Positions 1 through 9,286 are shown, counted from the first letter of the stretch. The stretch: DNA of 64,000 bases from Hyphococcus luteus (GCF_002943565.1 NZ_PJCH01000005.1:62001-126000), one strand, 5' to 3'. Numbers and translations: made by a program. Notes: generated by a model not told the origin, from the sequence alone.

Positions 1-72
1 TCGCAAAAGCTTTGCACCGATCCACAAGATATTGTGCGAAAACGCGTAAGCCATGTGCGCCGTTAATTTTTC

Positions 73-146
73 TTACTAACCTGTTAACTTTTTGAATCCG
101 CTCTAAAAATTCCGCCCGACTCTTGACGGGGACTCGCCCCCGACTC
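73..146 (+). promoter_or_regulatory. ccrM promoter region: CtrA-like box and GANTC sites
   Basis: At 73-88 the sequence reads TTAC-N7-TTAAC, one mismatch from the CtrA consensus TTAA-N7-TTAAC. Four GANTC sites (the CcrM target) follow at 94-98, 118-122, 131-135 and 142-146, all upstream of the ccrM start at 191. In Caulobacter ccrM is switched on by CtrA and its promoter is sensitive to GANTC methylation. The same logic here is an inference from motif position. Confidence 0.6.
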
Positions 147-166
147 AAAGTGCCGCTCCTTGTTGA

Positions 167-1339
<1,173 letters not shown>

Positions 1340-1370
1340 GCCTCCCGCCCTCAAAAGCACCGATTCGCGT

Positions 1371-1399
1371 AAAAAGCGGCGTGACCTTCCGCCGTTTTT
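1371..1399 (+). terminator. Rho-independent terminator after ccrM
   Basis: An A-run leads into a CGGCG/CGCCG stem (1377-1381 with 1390-1394, 8-nt loop) followed by five T. It lies 30 bp after the ccrM stop. The stem is short, so the call is moderate. Confidence 0.5.
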
Positions 1400-1460
1400 G
1401 TCCCTATAGTAGCCCGCGCTTGCGCGCCGGCCTTCCCGCGCGCCGCCAGGGGGCTGAAAG

Positions 1461-2000
1461 ATGAGCTATAAGAAAGTCGAGAACCTCGCCGCCAAGCTGG
1501 GCGTCTATGGGGGCGCCGTTAGCTTTCTCGTGCTGGTCTTCGGCGGCGGCGCCTTTGTCGTCCAGAAGATTCGATCCGCAGGCGAAGTCAGCTTGCCCGC
1601 AACTTACGCAAGCGAAAGCTGGCGGCCGGCAAAGTGGGATCAATATGCCTGGCTCGCGCATCGCTGGTGCTATCCGACTTTGCCGAATTTCCAGACCGAA
1701 TACCGTCTCGCCGGCCGCACGCTGCAGCACCGCAATGTCGGCGCGAGCCCTGATGTGGACACCGGCTGGATCGATACAAAGGTCTATGTCAACCAGAACG
1801 ACCTGATCCGGATATGGCATGACGACGGGGCCCTGCCCGGCGCCTATATCCGACCCGCCGCCGACGACAAGCTTTCCTTCTATGAAAACGACAGATCGAC
1901 GGCGGACAGCGGCCAGATTTTTGACGGTGACCGGTTTCTGGCGCTGAGTTGCACCCGCTGTCGCATATCGAGTGACGGCCTCACCTATTCCTGCAAATAG
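1461..2000 (+). CDS. hypothetical membrane-anchored protein
   Basis: A 179-aa protein of unknown family. Residues 14-34 (YGGAVSFLVLVFGGGAFVV) form one hydrophobic segment, so the remaining ~140 residues probably lie outside the cytoplasmic membrane. The soluble part is rich in Trp and Tyr and has a C-terminal pair of cysteines in SCTRCR plus one near the end, which could form disulfides. The ATG at 1461 has a G-rich stretch (AGGGGGC) about 8 bp upstream. It is followed convergently by the lipocalin gene with only 3 bp between them. No function can be assigned. Confidence 0.7.
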   Translation: MSYKKVENLAAKLGVYGGAVSFLVLVFGGGAFVVQKIRSAGEVSLPATYASESWRPAKWDQYAWLAHRWCYPTLPNFQTEYRLAGRTLQHRNVGASPDVDTGWIDTKVYVNQNDLIRIWHDDGALPGAYIRPAADDKLSFYENDRSTADSGQIFDGDRFLALSCTRCRISSDGLTYSCK

Positions 2001-2003
2001 GGG

Positions 2004-2540
2004 CTAGTCCGCCTGCTCCGTCCAATAGAGCGCATCCGTGTTGTAGCCCATCGCCTTTAGATCGTTCAGCGCCTTATCGCGCGCTTCATCCGAAATCATT
2101 GGCGTACGGCTTAAAATCCATAAATAGCGCCCTTCCGGTTCGCCGACGAGCGACAGCGAATAATCGTCGGCGAGGCCGATGATCCAGTAATCACCCCAGA
2201 AGGGGCCGAAGAAACTGACTTCCAGTTTCGCGTTGGTTTCTTCATCGACGATGCGCGCGCGGCCATTCGCGACTTTTTCTTCGCCATCGGGCGAGCCCTT
2301 GCGGCAGGTGTTGGTCACCGCAATGAGGCCGTCCTCACGGCGCGCATAGTCGGCGGTAACGCCCTCGCAGTTCTTTTCGAAACGGTTCGGGAACCGCGCG
2401 ATCTCGTACCAGCGCCCGAGATAGCGATCGAGGTCCACCTGATCCACGGCTTCCAAGGGCGGCGCGTCTTCCGCGCGGTTCACCGGCGGCCCGGCGCAGC
2501 CGGCGAGGAGAAGAAAGGTGAAAACGAAAAAAATGCGCAT
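2004..2540 (-). CDS. blc: outer-membrane lipoprotein, lipocalin family (Blc-like)
   Basis: A 178-aa bacterial lipocalin. The N-terminus is a lipoprotein signal with lipobox LAGC (Cys15). The lipocalin signature GRWYEIARFPNRFEK lies around residues 41-55, and the C-terminal WILSRTP segment matches the second conserved region. Bacterial lipocalins bind fatty acids or lysophospholipids at the outer membrane, often under envelope stress. Position +2 after the Cys is Gly-Pro, not Asp, so outer-membrane sorting is expected. It stands alone, convergent with the upstream membrane protein. Confidence 0.92.
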   Translation of the reverse strand: MRIFFVFTFLLLAGCAGPPVNRAEDAPPLEAVDQVDLDRYLGRWYEIARFPNRFEKNCEGVTADYARREDGLIAVTNTCRKGSPDGEEKVANGRARIVDEETNAKLEVSFFGPFWGDYWIIGLADDYSLSLVGEPEGRYLWILSRTPMISDEARDKALNDLKAMGYNTDALYWTEQAD

Positions 2541-2563
2541 GAGAACCTGCTTTCATTTTTCTC

Positions 2564-2640
2564 CGCTCATCCCCGCGAAAGCGGGGATCCATGGGAATTT
2601 GAGAACCTTATCTGGATTCCCGCTTCCGCGGGAATGAGCG
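2564..2640. repeat. paired palindromic repeat (REP-like)
   Basis: Two 28-bp units, 2564-2591 and 2613-2640, are inverted copies of each other with only 3 differences, separated by 21 bp. Each unit is itself a small palindrome built on CCCGC...GCGGG. This resembles the dispersed palindromic repeats found between genes in many proteobacteria. It sits between the lipocalin start and the acid phosphatase start. Confidence 0.75.
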
Positions 2641-2711
2641 GTTTTTTGATTTTGCTGTTTCGCCGGAGGGCCTATTGTGCCGCGAAACAGCCGCAAAGGG
2701 GAGATCATTCC

Positions 2712-3584
2712 ATGCCGCATCGTCACATTCTGTTGAAGCGCCTCGCCCTGGCCGGGGCGGCGCTGGCGCTGGCCGCCTGCGCGACGACGCAGACGCAAAC
2801 CGCCGCAAACGGGCCGGCGCCCGACGACCGCCTCAATGCGACGCTGTGGATGCAACAGGCCGTGGAATACAAGGCGAACGCTGAGGCGGTTTACGCGCTC
2901 GCGGAGCTGCGTCTCGAAGAAGCGCTCGCCGACAAGACATGGACCGCGGCCCCGGGGGAGCAAAAGCCCGGCTACGAAACCCTGCCCCCGGCGATCATTC
3001 TCGATGCGGATGAAACCGTGCTCGACAATTCGCCCTATCAGGCGTGGATGGTGAAGACCGGCGCGGGCTATTCGAGCGCAAGCTGGAATGCGTGGGCGGG
3101 CGCGGGAAAGGCAAACGCCGTGCCGGGCGCGGTCGACTTCACAAACGCCGCCGCAGCGAAAGGCGTTACAGTCTTTTACGTCACCAACCGCAGCCACGAG
3201 GTCGAGGAGGGCACGGCGCGCAATCTCGACGCGCTCGGCTTTCCCATGGGAGACAAGACCGACACGCTGATGACCAAGGGCGAAAAGCCGGACTGGACGT
3301 CCGCAAAAGGAACCCGACGCGCGGCGGTCGCGGAGAACTACCGCATTCTCCTGCTTCTCGGCGACAATTTCGGCGATTTCACCGACGATTATGATGGCGG
3401 CCCGCAAGCGCGCCGGGCGGTCTATGAGGCGAACGCAGCGCATTGGGGCCGCGACTGGCTGATGCTGCCCAACCCGGCTTACGGCTCATGGGAATCCGCG
3501 GCGTTCGGCGGCGATTATTCCTTAAGCCCTGAAGAACAGCGCCGGCGCAAGGTCGACGCGCTGAAGGGCTGGAGGCGCGACTAG
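2712..3584 (+). CDS. class C acid phosphatase, lipoprotein e(P4) family
   Basis: This 290-aa exported phosphatase of the HAD superfamily carries the nucleophile motif ILDADETVLDN around residues 97-107 and the later acidic pair in GDNFGDF. The start at 2712 is chosen because it has an AAAGGGGAG ribosome site about 10 bp upstream and gives a clean lipoprotein signal with lipobox LAAC. The longer in-frame ORF from 2634 would read through the palindromic repeat. Relatives such as Haemophilus e(P4) dephosphorylate nucleoside monophosphates and NMN outside the cytoplasm, so a role in phosphate or nucleotide scavenging is inferred. Confidence 0.9.
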   Translation: MPHRHILLKRLALAGAALALAACATTQTQTAANGPAPDDRLNATLWMQQAVEYKANAEAVYALAELRLEEALADKTWTAAPGEQKPGYETLPPAIILDADETVLDNSPYQAWMVKTGAGYSSASWNAWAGAGKANAVPGAVDFTNAAAAKGVTVFYVTNRSHEVEEGTARNLDALGFPMGDKTDTLMTKGEKPDWTSAKGTRRAAVAENYRILLLLGDNFGDFTDDYDGGPQARRAVYEANAAHWGRDWLMLPNPAYGSWESAAFGGDYSLSPEEQRRRKVDALKGWRRD

Positions 3585-3664
3585 GCGCGGCTCCGCCCCG
3601 GGGAACGGTCCCGGACCTGCCCGTGTTTGTTTCCATGTGAAATGAAAACCCGGGAGCGTTGATC

Positions 3665-3841
3665 ATGAACAAGTTCAGCTTCGCCGGCGCCGCGCTAGCC
3701 GCGCTTGTGGCGGCGGCCTGCGGGCCCGGCTATGACGACGACGATGTGGACGACGTCGAAGAAATGCCGAACGCCGACGATCTCGGCGAACCGGAGGAAA
3801 ACGACGTTGATGACGTCAGCACCCGCGAAAGCCGCGGCTAA
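3665..3841 (+). CDS. small very acidic lipoprotein
   Basis: A 58-aa predicted lipoprotein. A signal peptide ends at AAACG (lipobox-like), and the mature part is about half Asp and Glu, with a run GYDDDDVDDVEE. The ATG at 3665 follows a GGGAGC ribosome site by 9 bp; the TTG two codons earlier is less likely. A mature chain of ~35 acidic residues suggests a disordered surface tether or cation-binding tail, but no family was recognised. A terminator follows directly. Confidence 0.65.
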   Translation: MNKFSFAGAALAALVAAACGPGYDDDDVDDVEEMPNADDLGEPEENDVDDVSTRESRG

Positions 3842-3849
3842 ACTATAAA

Positions 3850-3868
3850 GGGCGGCCCAAGGCCGCCC
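3850..3868. terminator. hairpin between convergent genes
   Basis: GGGCGGCC-CAA-GGCCGCCC forms a perfect 8-bp stem between the acidic lipoprotein (plus) and the end of atpF (minus). There is no strong T tract on either side, but the position suits a bidirectional terminator for both genes. Confidence 0.55.
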
Positions 3869-3891
3869 CTATTCAGTCCAGTCCAACCTGA

Positions 3892-4455
3892 TCAGTTCAG
3901 CTTTTCGCGAAGACCGGCGATCGCCTTGTCGATAAAGGCGCCTTGCGCGCCGGCGTCCATGCGCTCACGAATGATATGGCGCGCCGCCTCGACCGCGAGG
4001 TCGGCCGTCTGGCCGCGCACTTCCGACAGGGCCTGCGCTTCGGCCCGTTCGATCTTGTCTTCGGCGGCCTTGATGCGGCGCTCGGTCTGTTCCTCGATCT
4101 TGGCGCGCGCTTCGGCGGCCATGCGCTGGGCGTCTTTTTTCGCCTGCTCAATAATGCCGGCGGCTTCTTCCTCGGCCTCGCGCTGGCGGCGCTGATAAGT
4201 CGCGAGAAGCTCCTGCGCCTCTTCGCGCATGCGGCGCGCCTCGTTGATTTCGTCGGCGATTTTCTGCGCACGCTTGTCGAGGCCGCCGACAATCATCTTG
4301 TGGACGCCGGCGCGGGCGAAAACGGCGATAACAATGACGAAGGCGATCAGCACATAAAGCGCCGCATCCTCGAAAAGACCGACCGAAGCGTGATCCGCGG
4401 CGGCGTCATGGACCTCTTCGGCGGCGGCGAGAGCGAGCGTCGAAAGAAAAATCAT
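3892..4455 (-). CDS. atpF: ATP synthase F0 subunit b
   Basis: A 187-aa subunit b of the F0 sector. One membrane span lies at residues 31-48 (AALYVLIAFVIVIAVFAR). A long charged helix rich in Glu, Ala, Arg and Lys follows and forms the peripheral stalk that holds F1 against rotation. It is the last gene of the F0 operon, 13 bp after the b' gene. Having both b and b' is normal in Alphaproteobacteria and photosynthetic bacteria. The F1 genes are not in this window, as expected where F0 and F1 operons are separate. Confidence 0.95.
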   Translation of the reverse strand: MIFLSTLALAAAEEVHDAAADHASVGLFEDAALYVLIAFVIVIAVFARAGVHKMIVGGLDKRAQKIADEINEARRMREEAQELLATYQRRQREAEEEAAGIIEQAKKDAQRMAAEARAKIEEQTERRIKAAEDKIERAEAQALSEVRGQTADLAVEAARHIIRERMDAGAQGAFIDKAIAGLREKLN

Positions 4456-4468
4456 GGAGCTTCGTCCT

Positions 4469-5032
4469 TTAGGCGCGCGCGACGGCGTCGATGGCTTTCG
4501 CCACCGCGTCGTCGGTGGGCGCCTCGTCGATCAGGGTTTCGACGACGGCGCGCGTCGTGTCGGCCGCCGCCTCGCGCACTTTGGCGGCGGCGTCCGTTTT
4601 CATAGCCTCGATGCGAGCGTCGGCGGCGGCGAGTTGCTTGTCCAGCGCCTCGTCGGTTTCCGCCTGCAGCCCGGCGATCTCCTCGTCCATTTCCGTGCGG
4701 GTGTCCGCCGCAATCGACTGCGCCTTGGCGCGGGCGTCGGCGAGCGCCTTGTTATAGGCGGTCTCGGCGTCTTCGGCCTGACGGCGGAACTCCGCCGCCT
4801 GATCGAGGTCGTCCGCCATCCGGTCCCGGCGCTGTTCGATGGCGCCGCCCAGCGACGGCAGGAACTTGCCCGCCATCAGCCAGTAAAGAACGCCGAAGGT
4901 GAACGCGAGCCAGAAAATCTGACTCGGCCAGGAGGCGAAATCGAGCTGCGGCAGGCCGGCGGAAGACGCTTCTTCATGCGCTTCCGCAGCGCCTGCTGCG
5001 GCGGTTGTGATCAGGCTTGCGAAGACGGACAA
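4469..5032 (-). CDS. atpG: ATP synthase F0 subunit b'
   Basis: A 187-aa b' subunit that pairs with subunit b to make the heterodimeric peripheral stalk. The motif SWPSQIFWLAFTFGVLYWLM (residues 35-54) is the typical b' membrane segment, followed by KFLPSLGGAIEQRRDRMADD and a long coiled helix. It lies between atpE and atpF in the F0 operon. The N-terminal Ala/Glu-rich stretch of ~30 residues is common in alphaproteobacterial b' proteins. Confidence 0.94.
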   Translation of the reverse strand: MSVFASLITTAAAGAAEAHEEASSAGLPQLDFASWPSQIFWLAFTFGVLYWLMAGKFLPSLGGAIEQRRDRMADDLDQAAEFRRQAEDAETAYNKALADARAKAQSIAADTRTEMDEEIAGLQAETDEALDKQLAAADARIEAMKTDAAAKVREAAADTTRAVVETLIDEAPTDDAVAKAIDAVARA

Positions 5033-5063
5033 GGTCCTCTCCTTTGTTAAGGCAAAGGGTCTC

Positions 5064-5291
5064 TTAGAACGTGTAGAGAATGATCATCGCAATCGCGAAG
5101 CCGAGAAGACCGGTGAATTCGGTCAGCGCGAAGGCGAGGAGCATGGTCGGCTGGTTCTGTGCGGCGGCGGACGGATTGCGGAACGCGCCGGACAGGAAGT
5201 TGCCGAAGATGAGGCCGAGGCCGACGCCTGCGCCCGCGAGCGGGATCGCGGCGAGACCGGCGCCGATGAGTTTTGCTGCTTCTGCTTCCAT
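5064..5291 (-). CDS. atpE: ATP synthase F0 subunit c
   Basis: A 75-aa c-ring subunit with two membrane helices joined by the conserved polar loop RNP (residues 38-40). The ion-binding carboxylate is Glu58 in LLAFALTEFTG, and the residues around it indicate a proton-type rather than sodium-type ring. The ATG at 5291 has an AGGAG site 7 bp upstream. The much longer ORF covering the same frame is an artefact of open frame through the upstream spacer. Confidence 0.96.
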   Translation of the reverse strand: MEAEAAKLIGAGLAAIPLAGAGVGLGLIFGNFLSGAFRNPSAAAQNQPTMLLAFALTEFTGLLGFAIAMIILYTF

Positions 5292-5383
5292 TGTCTTAAC
5301 TCCTGGAGTTTTTTCGTTGAGCCGTTTGATCCCGGTTTCGCGGCTGGCCCTGATCATACCGCGAGGGGAAACTTCAAGTGATC

Positions 5384-6175
5384 CTAGTGATCGGCCGCGT
5401 GAGCCGCGTCTGAAAGATAAATACAGGTCAAGACTGCGAAGACGTAAGCCTGCAGCGCGGCGACCAGAAATTCGAGCGCCGTCACCGCGACGGCGCCGAG
5501 AAACGGCGCAAGACCGAAAAGCTTGATCGCGCCTTCCGCCGCCAAGAGCGAGACCACGAAGCCGGCGAAAAGCTTCAGGATGATGTGGCCGGCGAACATA
5601 TTGGCGAAGAGACGAATGGCGAGGCTCAACGGACGCGACAGAAACGAGATGACCTCGATCAGCGGAATGATCGCATACATCGGCCAGGGAAGCCCCGACG
5701 GCCAGAACAGTTTCAGGAATTTCAGCCCGTTCTTCCAGAAGCCGTAAACGATGACGATGCTGATCGTCAGCATGGCGAGCGCCAGCGTGACGATGAGGTG
5801 GCTCGTCGGCGTGAAGACGTGCAGCGCCTGCGGCGAGCGCGGGAACGACGGCAGCAGGCCGAACAGATTGGCGACCAGAATCCACAAAAACAGCGTGAAG
5901 ACGTAAGGGAAGAATTTCCGCCCCTCGGCGCCGATGGTGTCGCGCACGAGATCGGCGACGAATTCATACATGACTTCCGCGGCGGACTGCAGCCGGCCAG
6001 GAACAAGCCCCGCGCGGCGCGTCGCCGCAAAGAAAAAGACCGCAATGGCCGTGGTGCCGATCAGCATCCACAGCGACGAGTTGGTGAACGAAATATCGAG
6101 TCCGCCGAAGGACAAAGGCACGATCGGCACAATCTCGAATTGCTCCATCGGCCCGGCGGCCTGCAAACCCATCAT
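5384..6175 (-). CDS. atpB: ATP synthase F0 subunit a
   Basis: A 263-aa integral membrane subunit a, which forms the proton half-channels against the c-ring. The essential arginine is Arg188 in the motif RPLSLAIRLFANMFAGHI. At least five hydrophobic segments are visible. It lies between atpI and atpE. Length and motif order match the family, with no oddities. Confidence 0.96.
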   Translation of the reverse strand: MMGLQAAGPMEQFEIVPIVPLSFGGLDISFTNSSLWMLIGTTAIAVFFFAATRRAGLVPGRLQSAAEVMYEFVADLVRDTIGAEGRKFFPYVFTLFLWILVANLFGLLPSFPRSPQALHVFTPTSHLIVTLALAMLTISIVIVYGFWKNGLKFLKLFWPSGLPWPMYAIIPLIEVISFLSRPLSLAIRLFANMFAGHIILKLFAGFVVSLLAAEGAIKLFGLAPFLGAVAVTALEFLVAALQAYVFAVLTCIYLSDAAHAADH

Positions 6176-6211
6176 GTCTTTTCTTCCCGTCGCCTTCCGG
6201 CTTCCCGTTCG

Positions 6212-6547
6212 TCAGCGCTCTGACGATTGATCGTTTTCCTGTTTCAGGGTGCGCGTCATGTTGCGCAGCCCCGCCGCAAATCCGAGCGCCAGACCGATGA
6301 GCAAAAACACGGGCTCCGTGTCCAGCCAGCGGTCAAGGCCCAATCCCAAGAGGCAGCCGACGAAAACGCCGGCCAGCAGATCCGAAGAGATCCGCATGGC
6401 GCGCCCCCAGGCGGAAGCGGATTTCTGCGGTGACGGCTCGTTCTGGCCGTGTCCGCGCATCCGATCCAGTCGCTCGGAGAACTCGTCCAGCGAGCCCGGC
6501 TGTTTCTTGTCAGCCTTGTCTCTGCCGGAGTCATTACTCATGAGCAT
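6212..6547 (-). CDS. atpI: ATP synthase assembly protein I
   Basis: A 111-aa AtpI-type protein: a polar N-terminal half (about 50 residues) and two membrane helices (ISSDLLAGVFVGCLLGLGLD and PVFLLIGLALGFAAGLRNM) ending in a short charged tail. AtpI proteins help assemble the c-ring and open the F0 operon, the position seen here. An alternative start two codons downstream at 6541 is possible. Confidence 0.9.
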   Translation of the reverse strand: MLMSNDSGRDKADKKQPGSLDEFSERLDRMRGHGQNEPSPQKSASAWGRAMRISSDLLAGVFVGCLLGLGLDRWLDTEPVFLLIGLALGFAAGLRNMTRTLKQENDQSSER

Positions 6548-6597
6548 GCCCGAAAACAGGCGCGAGCGGCCGCCCGCGCCCCCTGAAATCGCGGCGG

Positions 6598-6626
6598 ACC
6601 ATATAGGCGCCGCAGCGCAGCGTCAA
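6598..6626 (-). promoter_or_regulatory. promoter of the atp F0 operon
   Basis: On the minus strand TTGACG (-35, 6626-6621) and TATGGT (-10, 6603-6598) are separated by exactly 17 bp. This places the transcription start near 6591, about 45 bp before the atpI start. It is one of the clearest sigma-70-type promoters in the window. Confidence 0.7.
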
Positions 6627-6811
6627 GCAACGGATTTTCGCCGTAACTTATTGATTTTCAACAGCGAACCTTAGCGCGGCGTCTGGACGCGCCGGGCCGC
6701 CCGGGCCATCCGCCATGCGGCGCTTGATCCAAGTCATGGGAAAGCCGTCGCATGGGCGCTAAATTTCCAAGGTGCGCGACTTTTCAAGCGCGCCAACCAA
6801 AGGAGAGAACC

Positions 6812-7018
6812 ATGAAACTCAACATGGGCGTCATCGACCGCATCATCCGGCTGCTTGTCGCGGGTGTCGTTGCGTATCTCTATTTCACCGGGGCGATCAG
6901 CGGCGTTCTCGCCATCGTTCTCGGCGTCGTCGCCGCGGTTTTTGTTCTGACAAGCCTCGTCGGCGTATGTCCCGCTTATTCGATGATCGGTTTTTCGACC
7001 AAGAAGAAACGCGCCTGA
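6812..7018 (+). CDS. DUF2892-type small membrane protein
   Basis: A 68-aa protein with the DUF2892 pattern: MGVIDRIIRLLVAG, two hydrophobic helices, then LVGVCPAYSMIGFSTKK. DUF2892 is also the membrane anchor fused to some rhodanese proteins such as YgaP, but here it stands alone. The ATG at 6812 has a strong AGGAGAG site 5 bp upstream. The single Cys in GVCPAYS is conserved in the family. Function unknown. Confidence 0.85.
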   Translation: MKLNMGVIDRIIRLLVAGVVAYLYFTGAISGVLAIVLGVVAAVFVLTSLVGVCPAYSMIGFSTKKKRA

Positions 7019-7046
7019 ACGGTTCCGGCGCGCGCCGCCGGACCGG

Positions 7047-7397
7047 TTAAAGCTCGACGATCATTTCGAAGCCGCCGAAGATCATCCTCTTGCCGTCGAA
7101 GGGCATGGGGTCTGGCGCTTTCATGCGCGGGTCTTCCATGGCTTTCTTCATGCCTTCGTCGCGAACCGCTTTAGACGGCCAGACAATCCACGAAAAAACG
7201 ACTGTTTCATCTTCCTCAAGTTTCACCGCCATGGGAAAGGAGGTGAGCTTGCCTTCCGGCACGTCATCGCCCCAGGTCTCAACCATCTTCAACGCACCAT
7301 GTTCAAGAAAGATCGGACCGCAGTCTTCGGCCATCTTGATATAGGCGTCTTTCATGCCGATCTTCACCGCCAGCAAAAATCCGTCAATGTAAGTCAT
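7047..7397 (-). CDS. DUF1428 family protein
   Basis: A 116-aa protein matching DUF1428 (a dimeric alpha/beta-barrel, ABM-like fold), with MTYIDGFLLAV at the start, WGDDVPEGKLTSF, and the C-terminal DGKRMIFGGFE. The ATG at 7397 follows an AAGGAGAG ribosome site; the longer ORF adds six unlikely residues. It is the last gene of the arsR-led operon. DUF1428 proteins often travel with SRPBCC and VOC genes, but their substrate is unknown. Confidence 0.88.
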   Translation of the reverse strand: MTYIDGFLLAVKIGMKDAYIKMAEDCGPIFLEHGALKMVETWGDDVPEGKLTSFPMAVKLEEDETVVFSWIVWPSKAVRDEGMKKAMEDPRMKAPDPMPFDGKRMIFGGFEMIVEL

Positions 7398-7414
7398 TGG
7401 GCCTCTCCTTTTCA

Positions 7415-7882
7415 TTATCCGTTGAACGCCGTTTCGAGGGCGGCGATGTCGATCTTTTTCATTTTCATCATCGCTTCGCGCGCCCGGCCCGCCGCCGCCT
7501 TGTCATCGGCCTGCAGGAGCTGCGGCAGGCGCTCGGGGATGATCTGCCAGGAGACGCCGAAACGGTCGATGCACCAGGCGCACATGCTTTCCTCGCCGCC
7601 GTCAGCGATGAGCGCGTTCCACAACCGGTCGGTTTCCTCCTGATCTTTCGTCAGCACGGAAATCGAGGCGGCGGGCGTGTGTTTGAACATCGGCCCGCCG
7701 TTCAGAACCATGTAAGGCGCGCCGGCGAGCGTGAACTCGACGATCAGCGGCGGGCCGCTTTGTTCCGGCGTGAAAGAGGTTTCAATAAAGCTGTCCGGCA
7801 GCAGCGAGACGTAAAATTCCGCCGCCTCTTTTCCGTTCCCGTCGAACCACAAACAGGTGCGGACTTTCGGTTGGTCTGTCAT
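7415..7882 (-). CDS. VOC family protein (PhnB-like)
   Basis: A 155-aa vicinal-oxygen-chelate fold protein of the PhnB / 3-demethylubiquinone methyltransferase-like group. Motifs are TCLWFDGNGKEAAEFYVSLL near the N-terminus and DRFGVSWQIIPERLPQLL near the C-terminus. Members bind small molecules or metals; several confer antibiotic resistance, but most are uncharacterised. It overlaps the SRPBCC gene before it by 4 bp, so the two are probably translated together. Confidence 0.88.
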   Translation of the reverse strand: MTDQPKVRTCLWFDGNGKEAAEFYVSLLPDSFIETSFTPEQSGPPLIVEFTLAGAPYMVLNGGPMFKHTPAASISVLTKDQEETDRLWNALIADGGEESMCAWCIDRFGVSWQIIPERLPQLLQADDKAAAGRAREAMMKMKKIDIAALETAFNG

Positions 7883-8364
7883 CGGCTCTCCTCCATCAGG
7901 CGTTCAAGATAAGGCCCCATCTCGTCGAGAGTCCGGTTCCAGCTTGCGGAAAAACCCGACGCATTCGCCGCTTCCAGCGCATCGGCGTCGGGGAAGACGG
8001 TTTCGATGACGAGCCGGGTTTTCGCCGCCGCCAGCGCCTCGAACAAAACCGTCACCCGGGATTTCGGCGGAAGGCCGCAGCCGCAGGCCGTCGGCGCCTG
8101 AGGCTCACCCTCATAGACGATGCGCTCCGGTTCGACGATTTCGAGAAACTCGCCGGCGGCGGGCGCGACTTCGCCTTCCGGCGTTTTCATTAGCACCCGG
8201 AATTCGCCGCCGACGCGGAAATCCATCATGCAGCTTGTACGCTCCGGCCCGAACGGCCCCCACCATTGTTTCAGATGTTCGGGATCGGTCCAGACTTTCC
8301 AGACCAGCGGGCGCGGCGCGTTGTAGACCCGCGACATTCTGAGTTCATTGGGGATGATCGGCAT
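7879..8364 (-). CDS. SRPBCC (AHSA1-like) domain protein
   Basis: A 161-aa START-fold protein of the AHSA1 group: NAPRPLVWKVWTDPEHLKQW near the N-terminus, WWGPFGPE, then the Gly-rich strand VGGEFRVLMKTPEG. Such proteins have a hydrophobic pocket for a ligand. It is one of two SRPBCC genes side by side in this operon; the two differ clearly in sequence, so they are not a recent duplication. Stop and start overlap with both neighbours, showing one transcript. Confidence 0.9.
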   Translation of the reverse strand: MPIIPNELRMSRVYNAPRPLVWKVWTDPEHLKQWWGPFGPERTSCMMDFRVGGEFRVLMKTPEGEVAPAAGEFLEIVEPERIVYEGEPQAPTACGCGLPPKSRVTVLFEALAAAKTRLVIETVFPDADALEAANASGFSASWNRTLDEMGPYLERLMEESR

Positions 8365-8837
8365 CAGGAAAGTCTTTCCTCTTTCAGCGCATCATCCAGC
8401 CGGCCGAGCCCCCAGCCCCACCCCTCGGTGCGTCCCGCATTTTCATCCACACCCGTCAAGAACGCATTGTCTTCGGTCAGGGTAAGGCGCGTTCCTGTTC
8501 CGTGCGGCTTCAATTCGATGATTGTCATCGAAACCGAGTAAGGCGCGCCGTCGATAGTCATGTAATAAGTGAAAACGATTTTCTCGTTCTCTATGATGTA
8601 GTGATAGACGCCGTCATTGGTGAAAGTTCCGCCGCCGGGTTTGCGGCCATGGCACCGTTCTGCGCCGCCGGGCCGGAAGTCGAGTTTATATTCCTCTATC
8701 TCGAAACCGTCGCTGTCAGCGCCGAACCATTGACGCTTCGCTTGCGCGCTCGCCCATGCGGCGAAGACGCGTTCCGGCGGAAAATCATAATCGCGCGTGA
8801 CGGTAAGGCTTGCATGGATAATGTCGGGCGCAGTCAT
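8364..8837 (-). CDS. SRPBCC (AHSA1-like) domain protein
   Basis: A 157-aa AHSA1-type START-fold protein (VTRDYDFPPERVFAAWASA, QWFGADSDGFEIEEYKLDF, FRPGGAERCH). The ATG at 8837 is preferred because GGAG lies 6 bp upstream; an ATG at 8849 and a TTG at 8870 overlapping the previous stop are alternatives. It belongs to the arsR-VOC-SRPBCC-SRPBCC-VOC-DUF1428 operon. The ligand is unknown. Confidence 0.88.
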   Translation of the reverse strand: MTAPDIIHASLTVTRDYDFPPERVFAAWASAQAKRQWFGADSDGFEIEEYKLDFRPGGAERCHGRKPGGGTFTNDGVYHYIIENEKIVFTYYMTIDGAPYSVSMTIIELKPHGTGTRLTLTEDNAFLTGVDENAGRTEGWGWGLGRLDDALKEERLS

Positions 8838-8866
8838 TAAAGTCTCCATCCTGTTCAGGGCTTGCC

Positions 8867-9286
8867 TCAATTCTGTTCCGGCGCGCCGCAGACGATCATC
8901 CAGCGCACGCCAAAACGGTCCGCGAACATCGCGTAACGCTTGGCGAAGAACGTTGCGGTCATTTCATGCTCGATCGCGCCGCCTTCAGACAACGCCGCGT
9001 AAATACGCTCCGCCTCATCGGTTTCATCCGGTTCAATGACGATCTGCATCCCGGCGGGTTTCGAATAAAGCGCCGGCGGCGCATCGGAAGCCATAATGTT
9101 GAGATTTTGCAATTGCAGATGGGCGTGAAGCACATAGTCTTTCGCTTCGGGCGGATACTGGGATTCAGCAGGCGAGCCGGCGACTTTCATCATTGTCTCG
9201 ATCTTTCCGCCGAGCACCGACTGATAAAAGGTCATTGCCTCTTCGCATTGTCCGTCAAAAGTCAAATAGACATCGAGGCGCATCAT
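8867..9286 (-). CDS. VOC family protein (PhnB-like)
   Basis: A 139-aa PhnB-type VOC protein: LDVYLTFDGQCEEAMTFYQS at the N-terminus (the usual YLxFDGxCEEA motif) and DRFGVRWMIVCG at the end. It starts 4 bp before the arsR stop, so it is coupled to the regulator. It is the first enzyme-like gene of the operon and a different subgroup from the second VOC gene at 7415-7882. Confidence 0.9.
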   Translation of the reverse strand: MMRLDVYLTFDGQCEEAMTFYQSVLGGKIETMMKVAGSPAESQYPPEAKDYVLHAHLQLQNLNIMASDAPPALYSKPAGMQIVIEPDETDEAERIYAALSEGGAIEHEMTATFFAKRYAMFADRFGVRWMIVCGAPEQN

